DNA of 64,000 bases from Streptomyces sp. S465 (GTDB lineage Bacteria; Actinomycetota; Actinomycetes; Streptomycetales; Streptomycetaceae): contig NZ_CP114036.1 of the NCBI RefSeq assembly GCF_026898115.1, positions 7,930,001 through 7,994,000 on the forward strand. Reading direction: 5' to 3'. The notes beneath the pieces are model-generated. The model was given only the letters and a program-made list of their open reading frames with translations. It did no database searches and was not told the DNA's origin. A program made the position numbers and the translations under genes. Positions 7,803 through 16,112 of the stretch are shown in pieces (position 1 is the first letter of the stretch; each line of letters begins with the position of its first letter).

Positions 7803-9629
7803 TCAGCGGATCCCCGGGACGGTCAGCACCGTGAGCAGCGCCGTCCCGGCGACCAGCCAGGCGACGTAGTCGCCGATGTGCCCGGACTGCAGCCGCCGTA
7901 CGGGCGCGAGCAGCGCGGCCGTCCCGTCGCGGGCCGGCCGCCGTACCGCCAGTGTGGCGAGGGCGATGGCGAGGGCCGTGGAGAGCAGCCCCAGCAGGAT
8001 CCCGGTCGGCTGCCAGTGCGGCGGCGGGAGCGCCGGGGCGGCTGCGGCCCGTGCGCCCAGGCCCGTCCGCCGGTAGCCGCCGGTGTCGGTGAACAGCGCC
8101 CCGGCCCGGCCCATCGCGGAGGCGACGGCCGGGACCGCCCCGACGGCCAGCGACGCGGCCAGCAGCGCGGCGGGCACCGCCACCAGCGGCACCGGGATGC
8201 GTCCGAGGCGGCGGCCGGTCTCGGGCTCCTCCTCGCCGGTGGTCTCCGGTTCGCCCTCTTGCTCCCGGGGGCGCCGGCCCGCTCCGGCGAAGATCCGCAG
8301 CCCGGCCCGGAGCACCGCGCCCCCGGTCACCGCCGACACCAGGACGTAGAGCGCGGGCAGCCATCCGGCGGTGTGTCCCGCGGCCTCCTCGGCGACGGCC
8401 TTGCCCAGACCGGAGCCGAACGGCGGCAGCCCGCACAGCGCCAGGCCGCCCACCGCGAACAGGACGCCGACCACCGGGAGTTCCCGGGCCCGGCCGAACA
8501 GCTCGTGCTCGTCGACGGTCGCGTACCGGTCCAGCAGCACCCCGACACAGGCGAAGAGGGCCGCCTTCACACCCGCGTGGCCGAGGACGTACAGCGCGGT
8601 GCCCGACACCCCCTCGGGGGTCAGTACGGCCACGCCGATCAGGAACAGCCCGGTATGGGCCACGGTCGAGAACGCCAGCAGCCGCTTCAGATGGCGCTGC
8701 TGCCAGCACATCGCCGCCCCCAGCAGCGCCGTGAGGACGCCCAGCACCAGCAGGGCGCGGGTGAACGCCGGGTGGCCGAGCCCCCCGGGCCCGGCGAAGA
8801 CCGTCCAGTAGACCCGGGCGACCCCGTAGACGCCGAGCTCCACCATCACCCCCGACAGCAGCATGCACACCGGCGTCGGGGCGACCGCGTGCGCGTCGGG
8901 CAGCCAGAAGTGGAACGGAACGGCGGCCGCCTTCACCAGCAGACCGGTCGTCACCAGCACGAACGCGGCGAGCACCAGCCCGTCCGGCCCGCCCGCGTCA
9001 AGCTTCCGCCCGATCTGGGCGAACCCCAGCTCCCCGGTGCGCGCGTACAGCAGCGTGATGCCCAGCAAGGTGGCGTAGCCGCCGAGGGAGTTCACCACCC
9101 CGAAGGCCAGCGCGCCCTGGAGCGGTTTCGGCTCCTCGACCCGGAAGCCGGTCAGCGCGTAGGCCGCCACGCCCATCAGCTCGAAGAAGACGAAGGCGTT
9201 GAACAGGTCGCCGGTCAGGGCGAAACCGCACATGCCCGCCTGGAACACCAGGATCAGCGCGGGGAAGGAGCCGGTGTGCCGGCGCGGCGGCTCCTCGAAG
9301 TAGCGCCAGGAGTAGATCAGGACGGCGACGACGAGCAGCGAGACCAGCGCCGCGAGCCCGGCCCCCAGCGGATCGCCGACCAGCACGATGCCCACTCCGC
9401 TGCCGCCCACCGGCCGCCAGCCGCCCACCCACTCCACCGGATACGCCCCCGGCCCGGCATGACCGGCCCGGACCAGCACCAGCAGCGCCGCCACGGCGGT
9501 GGCGGCGGCGAAGGCGCAGCCCAGGAGGTCGGAGACGAGCCGGGGGAGCCGCCGTCCGGCGGCCACCAGCACCGCCGCGCCCAGCAGCGGCACCGCCACC
9601 ACCAGCGGCAGCAGCCGCGCGCTGTCCAC
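7803..9629 (-). CDS. Mrp/Mbh-type antiporter subunit D (NuoM/N-like)
   Basis: 608 aa, GTG start, about 14 membrane segments. It is the proton-translocating antiporter-like subunit, homologous to complex I NuoM/N and MrpD. Family landmarks are GFALTGDLFNAFVFFELMGV, the conserved lysine region VKAAAVPFHFWLPDAH, APTPVCMLLSGVMVELGVYG, and LKRLLAFSTVAHTG. After the core comes a charged cytoplasmic stretch (REQEGEPETTGEEE, near residue 440) and further helices. Its start lies 5 bases after the stop of the subunit C gene, so it is the last gene of a coupled operon. No NADH- or hydrogenase-type redox subunits are present nearby, which points to secondary cation/proton exchange. Confidence 0.9.
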   Translation of the reverse strand: MDSARLLPLVVAVPLLGAAVLVAAGRRLPRLVSDLLGCAFAAATAVAALLVLVRAGHAGPGAYPVEWVGGWRPVGGSGVGIVLVGDPLGAGLAALVSLLVVAVLIYSWRYFEEPPRRHTGSFPALILVFQAGMCGFALTGDLFNAFVFFELMGVAAYALTGFRVEEPKPLQGALAFGVVNSLGGYATLLGITLLYARTGELGFAQIGRKLDAGGPDGLVLAAFVLVTTGLLVKAAAVPFHFWLPDAHAVAPTPVCMLLSGVMVELGVYGVARVYWTVFAGPGGLGHPAFTRALLVLGVLTALLGAAMCWQQRHLKRLLAFSTVAHTGLFLIGVAVLTPEGVSGTALYVLGHAGVKAALFACVGVLLDRYATVDEHELFGRARELPVVGVLFAVGGLALCGLPPFGSGLGKAVAEEAAGHTAGWLPALYVLVSAVTGGAVLRAGLRIFAGAGRRPREQEGEPETTGEEEPETGRRLGRIPVPLVAVPAALLAASLAVGAVPAVASAMGRAGALFTDTGGYRRTGLGARAAAAPALPPPHWQPTGILLGLLSTALAIALATLAVRRPARDGTAALLAPVRRLQSGHIGDYVAWLVAGTALLTVLTVPGIR

Positions 9630-9633
9630 CGGC

Positions 9634-9978
9634 TCAGCCCTTCAGCTCGGACAGGGCGTCCGGGTCGACCGTGCCATGGCGTTTGCGCAGCTGGACGACG
9701 AGCGCGAGCAGCAGCGCGGTGACCGTCGCGCCGACCACGATGTCGGTGAGGGCGAGCGCCTGGACGACCGGGTCGACCACCCGGCTGTCGGTGGGCGTGT
9801 CGGCGAAGACCGGGGCCGTGCCGCCGTGCCGGTAGCCGACGGCGAGCAGCAGCACATAGGTGGAGGACTGGGTGACGGCCAGGCATCCCACGGCATGGAT
9901 GAGGTCCCGGCTGGTCACCAGCCCGTACACACCGATCAGAAAGATCCATCCGGCGACCAGGTACGGCAGGACCGTCAC
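9634..9978 (-). CDS. Mrp/Mbh-type antiporter subunit C (NuoK-like)
   Basis: 114 aa, three membrane helices (VLPYLVAGWIFLIGVYGLV; AVGCLAVTQSSTYVLLLAVGY; ALALTDIVVGATVTALLLALVVQL). This is the small NuoK/MrpC subunit; QALALTDIVVGA is the recognisable motif (usually ALVLTAIVI in the family). The GTG start overlaps the stop of the preceding subunit B gene by four bases, indicating coupled translation. Confidence 0.88.
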   Translation of the reverse strand: MTVLPYLVAGWIFLIGVYGLVTSRDLIHAVGCLAVTQSSTYVLLLAVGYRHGGTAPVFADTPTDSRVVDPVVQALALTDIVVGATVTALLLALVVQLRKRHGTVDPDALSELKG

Positions 9979-10799
9979 GCTCGCTCCCTCTCGTCGTCTC
10001 CGTCGTCTCTGTCATCTCTGTCGCCGGTGCCTCCGGTCCCTCCGGTGTCCTGCGCCTCCTCCTCGCCTTCCCCGGGCTCCTCGATTTCCACCGCCTGGTC
10101 CAGGAACCGGGCCAGCAGGACCACGACCCCGCTGGCCACCTCCAGGCCGACGGCCGCGTTGAGCACGGGCACCGTGCCGCCCGAGGACAGGGTCGCGAGG
10201 GTGCCGAAGGGAAGGACGTTCGCCAGGAACGCCGACCCCGCGAGGACGGCCGCGAGCCCGGTGACGACATAGGCCGCCTCGCCGACCGCCTCCCCGACCT
10301 CGTACAGGGCCAGCGGCCGGACGCGCTCCAGGGCCCGGTAGTCGGCGGCGACGTAGAGCAGGTGCAGCGCCGTGGCGGCGACCACCCCGCCCTGGAAACC
10401 ACCGCCCGGACTGATCTGGCCGTGCGCGATCACATACAGGCCCACCAACAGCGCGAGCGGCAGCGTCAGCAGCGCGAACCGGCGCACCCGGGGGTGCACC
10501 ACGGCGGGCTCGGGGGTCGTGCGGTGCTCGTCCTGGGTCTGGCGGAGCAGCACCACGGCACCGAGCACGGCGGCGAAGAGGATGGTCTCCTCCCCGAGCG
10601 TGTCGAAGGCGCGCAGATCGAAGTTGACGGACGCGATGACATTGGCCGTGTGATGGCCCAGGGCGGCGTGCACGGCCCGCACACCGTACGGGTGGTAGCC
10701 GCTGCCGAACGACGGCAGGCCGAAGCAGGCGACGGCGAACAGCGCGGCGAACCCGGCGGCGCCCACCAGGAAGACCCACAGCCTCAGCCGTGCGCTCAT
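9975..10799 (-). CDS. Mrp/Mbh-type antiporter subunit B with an MbhE-like N-terminus
   Basis: 274 aa. The N-terminal ~90 residues include ASVNFDLRAFDTLGEETILFAAVLGAVVLL, which resembles the C-terminal piece of MrpA/MbhE. The remainder is the MnhB domain (GLYVIAHGQISPGGGFQGGVVAATALHLLY), with four more helices. A highly acidic and Gly/Asp-rich tail of about 35 residues follows the last helix. This fusion of the MrpA tail to MrpB is also seen in membrane-bound hydrogenase-type clusters. It overlaps both neighbours by 4 bases. Confidence 0.85.
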   Translation of the reverse strand: MSARLRLWVFLVGAAGFAALFAVACFGLPSFGSGYHPYGVRAVHAALGHHTANVIASVNFDLRAFDTLGEETILFAAVLGAVVLLRQTQDEHRTTPEPAVVHPRVRRFALLTLPLALLVGLYVIAHGQISPGGGFQGGVVAATALHLLYVAADYRALERVRPLALYEVGEAVGEAAYVVTGLAAVLAGSAFLANVLPFGTLATLSSGGTVPVLNAAVGLEVASGVVVLLARFLDQAVEIEEPGEGEEEAQDTGGTGGTGDRDDRDDGDDERERA

Positions 10800-11080
10800 C
10801 GCTCACGGCCCGCCGTCGTCTCGTCCCCGCCGCGGCCGTTCCCCGAGCGGCGCCGCACCTTGCGCACGGTCAGCAGGATCATCAGGGGCGTCACCGCGGA
10901 GCCGACGGCGAGCTGCGAGAGCGCGACGTCCGGCGCCTGGAGGAAGGTGAACAGCAGGGCCAGCGCGAGCCCGAGGAAGGACAGCACCAGCGCCTGCCGC
11001 ACCGGGTCCCGGTTGAGCACGGCGGCGGTGGCGGCGCCCGCGACCAGCAGCAGCGCCACGACGATCAGCACCTCGGTCAT
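10796..11080 (-). CDS. DUF4040-type subunit (MrpA/MbhD segment)
   Basis: 94 aa starting at the ATG at 11080, whose ATGA overlaps the stop of the upstream gene. Two to three helices (VLIVVALLLVAGAATAAVL; ALVLSFLGLALALLFTFLQAPDVALSQLAVG). The motif FLQAPDVALSQLAVGSAVTPLMILLTV is characteristic of the MbhD segment that is normally part of large MrpA. Here it is a free-standing protein, so the MrpA tail is split over two genes. Confidence 0.82.
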   Translation of the reverse strand: MTEVLIVVALLLVAGAATAAVLNRDPVRQALVLSFLGLALALLFTFLQAPDVALSQLAVGSAVTPLMILLTVRKVRRRSGNGRGGDETTAGRER

Positions 11081-11511
11081 GTCGTGGTGCCCCCGTTTCC
11101 GCCGCGCGCGCTGGTCACCACGCTGCCCGCGATCAGCAGCGCGCCGATCAGCAGCAGCTTCGCCATCGCCCGGCCGGGCCCGGTCGCCACGCACAGCGGC
11201 AGCACGGTCGCGGGCACCCCCACCAGCGCCGTCCACCGCACCAGCCGCGAATCGGGCAGGACGTCGAGGAAGCGGGCGTAGATCAGCGTTCCGGTGGGCC
11301 CCAGGACGCTGACCACCAGCGCCACATCCGTGTACGAGGGGCGGCCGAAGCCCTGCGCGGTCAGCAGCAGCGCCAGCCCGGCCAGCAGCGAGGTGAGGTT
11401 CTGGCCGACCAGCCGGTCCTGCGCCGAGCCGTGGGCGATCCGCCACAGCACCGGCACGAGCGCGAGCAGCGGCACCAGCGCCGCCGCCAGCCAGCCGTCG
11501 GAGGCGCTCAC
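11077..11511 (-). CDS. MrpF-like subunit with extra C-terminal helices
   Basis: 144 aa, GTG start at 11511 (GTGA overlaps the stop of the MrpE-like gene). The first ~85 residues match MrpF in layout: LVPVLWRIAHGSAQDRLVGQ, LLAGLALLL, and YTDVALVVSVLGPTGTLIYARFL. Two further helices follow (ALVGVPATVLPLCVATG; AMAKLLLIGALLIAGSVVTSA). They occupy the place of MrpG but I cannot match its motifs, so an F-G fusion is only a possibility. MrpF-type subunits in this group help move cations across the membrane. Confidence 0.75.
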   Translation of the reverse strand: MSASDGWLAAALVPLLALVPVLWRIAHGSAQDRLVGQNLTSLLAGLALLLTAQGFGRPSYTDVALVVSVLGPTGTLIYARFLDVLPDSRLVRWTALVGVPATVLPLCVATGPGRAMAKLLLIGALLIAGSVVTSARGGNGGTTT

Positions 11512-11672
11512 CGGTCCGCCACCGCCCGGCGCCCGGCGCGGGCGAGGAGGGCGGCGGCCAGCGCGGCGGCCGCGCCGACCAGGACCTCCAAGGGGTCCAC
11601 GGTGCTGATCAGCACCAGCCAGAGACCGGTCAGCGCCGCCCACCACACGAGTACCTCCAGCACAGCCGCCAT
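11508..11672 (-). CDS. Short MrpE-like membrane subunit, first gene of the antiporter operon
   Basis: 54 aa, with GGAGGTG ahead of the ATG at 11672. The sequence starts MAAVLEVLVWWAALTGLWLV and continues VDPLEVLVGAAAALAAALLAR, giving two helices. This resembles the C-terminal membrane part of MnhE (the family carries a similar 'LVGAAAA' segment), but it is much shorter than the usual ~160 aa. The stop codon is shared with the start of the next gene. The 231 bases upstream (to 11903) hold the operon promoter; I see no clear -10/-35. Confidence 0.65.
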   Translation of the reverse strand: MAAVLEVLVWWAALTGLWLVLISTVDPLEVLVGAAAALAAALLARAGRRAVADR

Positions 11673-11903
11673 GCGACACCTCCGCTCGACACCTCCGCGG
11701 CGGCGGGTACCCGCGACCGCCGCCGCCGATTCCCCGCCGAATCCATGCGGCCTACCCGGCTTCCCCGGCCCATCCGCCTCATCCGGCCTTTCTGGCCCGC
11801 GTCGGACCCTCTGGGACCCGTCGGACGTTGGAACCCGTGAGATCCCCTTGGCCGCACGGCCCCGGGCTCCGGACAGCGCACGGACCCGGGCACACTTGGA
11901 GGC

Positions 11904-12518
11904 ATGATGACCGGCGCATCGCAGCAGAGCGACCCGACCCGCCCGAAGCGCTCACGCGCCCGCACCTTCGTACCGCTGGGGATCGCCGCCTGGCTGGTCC
12001 TGGAGATCTGGCTGCTGACCCTGGTGGCGGACGCGGCCGGCGGGCTGACCGTCTTCCTGCTGCTGGTCGCGGGCGCGGTGGTGGGCGCCGCCGTCGTCAA
12101 GCGCGGCGGCCGCCAGGCCTGGCAGAGCCTGGCCGGGTCGATACGGCCGGGCACCGGGGAGCCCTCGGCGCGGCCCGGGAGCTCCTTCACGATGCTCGGC
12201 GGGCTGCTGCTGATGGTGCCGGGGCTGATCTCGGACGCGGCCGCGCTGCTGTGCCTGTTCCCGCCGACCCAGGCGCTGCTGCGGCGCCGTGCGGAGAGCG
12301 CGCTGTCGCGCCGCATGGGGTTCGTCCCCGGATCGCCGTCCGACCCCTTCCAGCAGGCCCGTGAGCAATGGGAGCGCCGGGACGGGCGGGAGCGCCCGGG
12401 GCAGGGCACGGTCATCCAGGGCGAGGTGATCCGGGACGGGAACGACCAGGACCGGGACCGGAACCGGGGCGGCGAAGGCGAGCCGGGACCGGGACTGCGA
12501 CCGCGCGACCGGGGCTGA
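11904..12518 (+). CDS. FxsA family membrane protein
   Basis: 204 aa. Two or three hydrophobic helices after a basic N-terminus (FVPLGIAAWLVLEIWLLTLVADAAGGLTVFLLLVAGAVVGAAVVKRGG), then LLLMVPGLISDAAALLCLFPPTQALLRRRAE, which is the FxsA signature (cytoplasmic membrane protein linked in E. coli to phage exclusion by F). The C-terminal 60 residues are charged and low in complexity. GGAGG lies only one base from the ATG at 11904 and four from the ATG at 11907, so the true start may be the second. It converges on rbpA. Confidence 0.88.
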   Translation: MMTGASQQSDPTRPKRSRARTFVPLGIAAWLVLEIWLLTLVADAAGGLTVFLLLVAGAVVGAAVVKRGGRQAWQSLAGSIRPGTGEPSARPGSSFTMLGGLLLMVPGLISDAAALLCLFPPTQALLRRRAESALSRRMGFVPGSPSDPFQQAREQWERRDGRERPGQGTVIQGEVIRDGNDQDRDRNRGGEGEPGPGLRPRDRG

Positions 12519-12566
12519 GTGACCGGGGCCGGGGGCTGACGGTCACGTCCCCGCTCAACGAGGACA

Positions 12567-12604
12567 AGGGCCGGGGCCACTGCTCACGCAGTGGCCCCGG
12601 CCCT
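12567..12604. terminator. 17-bp perfect hairpin between fxsA-like gene and rbpA
   Basis: The arms 12567-12583 and 12588-12604 are perfectly complementary (core GGCCGGGGCCACTGC) around the loop TCAC. It sits between two converging genes and should terminate both transcripts. Confidence 0.85.
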
Positions 12605-12630
12605 CGTTACCTCAGTGCTGCCGCTCGGAA

Positions 12631-13005
12631 TCAGGCAGACTTACGGGTGTCCCGCGGATGCACGGCGATGTTCATGGCACCGGAGCGCAGGACCGCCAGC
12701 CGCTCGGCCAGCACCTCCTCGAGCTCCTCGCGGGTGCGCCGCTCCATGAGCATGTCCCAGTGCGTGCGCGCGGGCTTGCCCTTCTTCTCCTCAGGTCCAT
12801 CGCCGTCCACCAGGAGTGCCATGGCGCCGCACGCCTTGCACTCCCACTCCGGCGGGATCTCCGCCTCTACCGAGAACGGCATCTCGAATCGATGGCCATT
12901 CTGGCATGCGTACTCCACCGCCTGGCGCGGGGCCAGATCGATGCCGCGGTCGGTCTCGTAGCTGGTCACCACGAGTCGCGTGCCGCGAAGAGCTCGCTCA
13001 CTCAT
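12631..13005 (-). CDS. rbpA: RNA polymerase-binding protein RbpA
   Basis: 124 aa, full length for the family. RbpA binds the principal sigma factor and RNA polymerase and stimulates transcription in actinobacteria. The N-terminal core has the zinc-binding-type pattern CQNGH ... CKAC (residues about 34-58). The basic linker and C-terminal sigma-interaction domain follow (ARTHWDMLMERRTREELEEVLAERL). It is monocistronic, with a SigR promoter 62 to 87 bases upstream and a strong hairpin 27 bases downstream of its stop. Confidence 0.97.
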   Translation of the reverse strand: MSERALRGTRLVVTSYETDRGIDLAPRQAVEYACQNGHRFEMPFSVEAEIPPEWECKACGAMALLVDGDGPEEKKGKPARTHWDMLMERRTREELEEVLAERLAVLRSGAMNIAVHPRDTRKSA

Positions 13006-13066
13006 GAATCGTGCCTCCCGGGCTTGTCGCCCACAGGACAGGTGTCGCTGTCGTCGTCATCCGGTC

Positions 13067-13092
13067 AACGTCCGGTCGGCGGTGAAGATTCC
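13067..13092 (-). promoter_or_regulatory. SigR-type promoter of rbpA
   Basis: On the minus strand GGAAT (13092-13088) and GTT (13069-13067) are separated by exactly 18 bases, the SigR consensus GGAAT-N18-GTT. rbpA is an established SigR target in S. coelicolor, so thiol-oxidative induction is expected. An imperfect hairpin with arms ACATCTG/CAGATGT lies further upstream (13155-13180 region) and may belong to a second promoter. Confidence 0.85.
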
Positions 13093-13261
13093 CGTATTGG
13101 GACATGCGTCGCCCGTCGTGCCGCCCCGTTGTTCTACCCACCGGCGCCCGGTTTGTCACATCTGGCAGCAGATGTCACCCAGCGTTTCTGGTACTTTAGC
13201 GCGCAGTAACGGTCCGCCTGGTAGGCCGAGGGCGTACACTACCGCCCCGACCGCGTCAGCT

Positions 13262-13933
13262 CTAAATCAGGTCCTGGACCTGGGGTTCGACGCCGCCCCG
13301 CGCCACGATCCCGGAGCCCGTCCCGGCCGGTGCGGGAATCGCGAAAACGCGCAGGAAGAACTGCGACAGCGGCCCGATGGCCAGCGCGAACAGCACCGTA
13401 CCGACCCCCACGGAGCCGCCCAGGGCGAAGCCGGTGGCCAGCACCGCCAGCTCGATCCCGGTCCGCACCAGCCGGATCGACCACCCGGTGCGCCGGTGCA
13501 GCCCCGTCATCAGCCCGTCCCGCGGGCCCGGACCGAACCGTGCCGAGATGTAGAGCCCGGTGGCCGCGCCGCACAGCACGATCGCGAAAACCAGCATCGG
13601 AATCCGCACCGTCAGGGCGTCCGGCTCCGGTATCAGCCACAGGGTGGCGTCCACCGTCACTCCGATCACCAGCACGTTCGACACCGTGCCCAGCCCCGGC
13701 CGCTGGCGCAGCGGGATCCACAGCAGCAGCGCGGCGACGCCGACGACGATCGTCACCGTGCCGATCGACAGCGAGGTGTGCTCGGCGACGCCCTGGTGAA
13801 AGGCGTCCCACGGGTCGAGACCGAGCGTGGCACGCAGCTGGAGCCCCATGGACACGCCGTACAGGACGAGCCCCACGTAGAGCTGGACGAGACGGCGCGG
13901 AAGGCGGGACGGGCGGGGAAGGGGGTCGGACAA
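13262..13933 (-). CDS. YczE-type integral membrane protein
   Basis: 223 aa with five or six helices. It begins with a basic N-terminus and LVQLYVGLVLYGVSMGLQLRATLGLDPWDAFHQG, typical of YczE (GLDPWxxL/FHQG). RFGPGPRDGLMTGLHRRTGWSIRLVRT is the second conserved segment. Transported substrate is unknown; relatives such as BceC/YitT are equally undefined. It is divergent from a MocR-type regulator, the recurring YczE/YczR arrangement, with a shared 96-base control region. Confidence 0.9.
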   Translation of the reverse strand: MSDPLPRPSRLPRRLVQLYVGLVLYGVSMGLQLRATLGLDPWDAFHQGVAEHTSLSIGTVTIVVGVAALLLWIPLRQRPGLGTVSNVLVIGVTVDATLWLIPEPDALTVRIPMLVFAIVLCGAATGLYISARFGPGPRDGLMTGLHRRTGWSIRLVRTGIELAVLATGFALGGSVGVGTVLFALAIGPLSQFFLRVFAIPAPAGTGSGIVARGGVEPQVQDLI

Positions 13934-13980
13934 TGTGTGCTCCTGGTGAGAGTGGCCTGCGGCATGTCACTCTGAGGTCC

Positions 13981-13997
13981 GGAACCAGTCCAGTTCC
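13981..13997. promoter_or_regulatory. Putative MocR (YczR) operator
   Basis: GGAAC (13981-13985) and GTTCC (13993-13997) form an inverted repeat around CAGTCCA, in the middle of the divergent yczE/mocR gap. Position fits shared control of both genes. I have no firm consensus to compare it with. Confidence 0.4.
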
Positions 13998-14029
13998 ATG
14001 GCCAATACGCGAAAGGTGGACCGTGTCCG

Positions 14030-15553
14030 ATGAGTCCATGGACCTCTGCGGTCGGGGCACCGCAACTGGCCCGGCTGCTCGGGTCACAGCACACCCGTGA
14101 CGGCGTGGCCGCCGGGGCCGCGGCCGCCCTGACCGGGGGCCGCCGTGTCCCCGCCTACCGTTCCCTCGCCGACGGCGTACGGCTGCTCGTCCTGGAGGGC
14201 CGGGTTCCGGTCGCAGCCCGGCTCCCCGCCGAGCGCGAGCTCGCCGCGGCGCTCGCGGTCAGCCGCACCACCGTCGCCGCCGCCTATGAGGCGCTGCGTG
14301 GCGAGGGGTTCCTCGAGTCCCGGCGCGGCGCCGGGAGCTGGACCGCCATGCCCGCCGGAAGCCCGCTGCCCACGCGGGGGCTCGACCCGCTCCCGCCCGA
14401 GGCCGCGGCCTCCGTCATCGACCTCGGCTGTGCCGCGCTGCCCGCCCCCGAACCCTGGCTCACCCGCGCGCTGCACGGCGCCCTCGAGGAGCTGCCGCCC
14501 TACGCCCACACCCACGGCGACTACCCCGCCGGGCTGCCCGCCCTGCGCCAGGCGCTCGCCGACCGCTACACCGCCCGTGGCATCCCGACCATGCCCGAGC
14601 AGATCATGGTCACCACCGGCGCCATGGGGGCGGTCGCCGCCGCCTGCCGGCTGATGGTCCGGCCCGGCGAGCGGGTCGCCGTCGAATCGCCCAGTTACGC
14701 CAACATCCTCCAGCTGATGCGGGAGGCGGGCGCCCGGCTCGTCCCCGTCGCCATGGGCGACCGGCTCGCGGGCTGGGACATCCCGTCCTGGCGCCAGGTC
14801 CTCAGCGCCGCCGCACCCCGGCTCGCCTACGTCATCGCCGACTTCCACAACCCCACCGGCGCCCTCGCCACCGAGGAGCAGCGCCGGCAGCTCGTGGACG
14901 CCGCCCGCTCCGCCGGAACGATCCTGGTCGCCGACGAGACCATGGCCGAACTGCGCCTGGACGACGACGCCGGGCAGCCCCGGCCCGTCTGCGCCTTCGA
15001 CCCGGCGGGCAGCACCGTGATCACCGTCGGCTCGGCGAGCAAGTCCTTCTGGGCGGGGATGCGCATCGGCTGGGTGCGCGCCGCGCCCGACGTCATCCGC
15101 AGCCTGGTCGCCGCCCGCGCCTACGCGGACCTGGGCACCCCCGTCATCGAACAGCTCGCCGTCGCCTGGCTGCTGAGCACCGGAGGCTGGGAGGAGGCCG
15201 TCGAGGTGCGCCGGGCACTGGCGCGCGACAACCGGGACGCGCTCGTCGCCGCCCTCCGGCGCCATCTGCCCGACTGGGAGTTCACCGTCCCGCACGGCGG
15301 GCTCACCCTCTGGGCCCGCACCGGTGGCCTCTCCGGCTCGCGCATCGCGGACGCCGGCGTCCGCCTGGGGGTCCGGGTGCCGTCGGGGCCCCGCTTCGGG
15401 GTGGACGGCGCGTTCGAGGGCTACGTACGGCTTCCGTTCACCGTCGGCGGAGCGGTCGCCGAGAAGGCCGCCACCCGGCTGGCCGCAGCCGCCGACCTGG
15501 TGGCCACGGGCGCCACGATCGAGGCCGAAACGCCCCGCACGTACGTGGCCTGA
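14030..15553 (+). CDS. MocR/PdxR-type regulator (GntR HTH + aminotransferase-like domain)
   Basis: 507 aa. Residues ~45-115 form the GntR winged helix (LADGVRLLVLEGRVPVAARLPAERELAAALAVSRTTVAAAYEALRGEGFLESRRGAGSW). The rest is a fold-type I aminotransferase domain with GDYPAGLPALRQALADRY, DFHNPTGALATEEQR and SKSFWAGMRIGW, where the Lys of SASKSFWAG should carry PLP. Such proteins sense PLP or its aldimines and act as regulators, not enzymes. The ATG at 14030 has AAAGGTGG upstream. Being divergent from the yczE-like gene, it probably controls that gene and itself. Confidence 0.92.
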   Translation: MSPWTSAVGAPQLARLLGSQHTRDGVAAGAAAALTGGRRVPAYRSLADGVRLLVLEGRVPVAARLPAERELAAALAVSRTTVAAAYEALRGEGFLESRRGAGSWTAMPAGSPLPTRGLDPLPPEAAASVIDLGCAALPAPEPWLTRALHGALEELPPYAHTHGDYPAGLPALRQALADRYTARGIPTMPEQIMVTTGAMGAVAAACRLMVRPGERVAVESPSYANILQLMREAGARLVPVAMGDRLAGWDIPSWRQVLSAAAPRLAYVIADFHNPTGALATEEQRRQLVDAARSAGTILVADETMAELRLDDDAGQPRPVCAFDPAGSTVITVGSASKSFWAGMRIGWVRAAPDVIRSLVAARAYADLGTPVIEQLAVAWLLSTGGWEEAVEVRRALARDNRDALVAALRRHLPDWEFTVPHGGLTLWARTGGLSGSRIADAGVRLGVRVPSGPRFGVDGAFEGYVRLPFTVGGAVAEKAATRLAAAADLVATGATIEAETPRTYVA

Positions 15554-15750
15554 CCGCCCGGGATACGTTCCGGCGGTACGTGCCCTCGCGGGACGTGCCC
15601 GGCCGGGAGGTGTCCGGCCGGGACGTGTCCCAGTGGGTCATCGCCCGCCGGCCATCGCCCGGCCGTGCGTCCCTCCGGAGGAGCGCCACCCGGCCGGGCC
15701 GGGACTGGGGTGCCGTGGGTCCTGGCGGGACGCGAACCGGCGGCACGCCC

Positions 15751-16112
15751 AGTGGGTCATCGCCCGGCGGGGCGCCCCCTTGTGGGACGCCTCCGCTGGG
15801 GCGTCCCTCGGTGGGGCGTCCCTTGGTGGGACGTCATCCGGCCGGTGCCGGTGCCGGTGCCGGTGCCGGTGCCGGGGGTGGGGGTGTCGTGGGTCCTGGT
15901 GGGGTGTGCCTGGCCGGGGCGTGAGCCGGTGGGCTGTCCGGTGGGTCATCGCCCAGCGCGCCATCGCCCGGCGGGGCGCCCCCTTGTGGGACGCCTCCGG
16001 TGGGACGTCATCCGGCCGGTGCCGGTGCCGGTGCCGGGGGTGGGGGTGTCGTGGGTCCTGGTGGGACGTGCCCGGCCGGGGCGTGAGCCGGTGGGCTGTC
16101 CGGTGGGTCATC
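15751..16112. repeat. G-rich tandem repeat array in a 722-base gap
   Basis: The stretch 15554-16275 has no credible gene. Within it, 15751-15939 and 15940-16110 are diverged tandem copies. Each starts at GTGGGTCATCGCCC and contains GGGGCGCCCCCTTGTGGGAC, a (GCCGGT)n microsatellite, GGGGGTGGGGGTGTCGTGGG and CGTGAGCCGGTGGGCTGTCC. The microsatellite is longer in copy one (about 5 units) than in copy two (about 3). Flanking sequence (15580-15750 and 16112-16190) carries more GGGACGT/GGGGCGT-type units. The G-runs could fold as quadruplexes. Confidence 0.85.
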
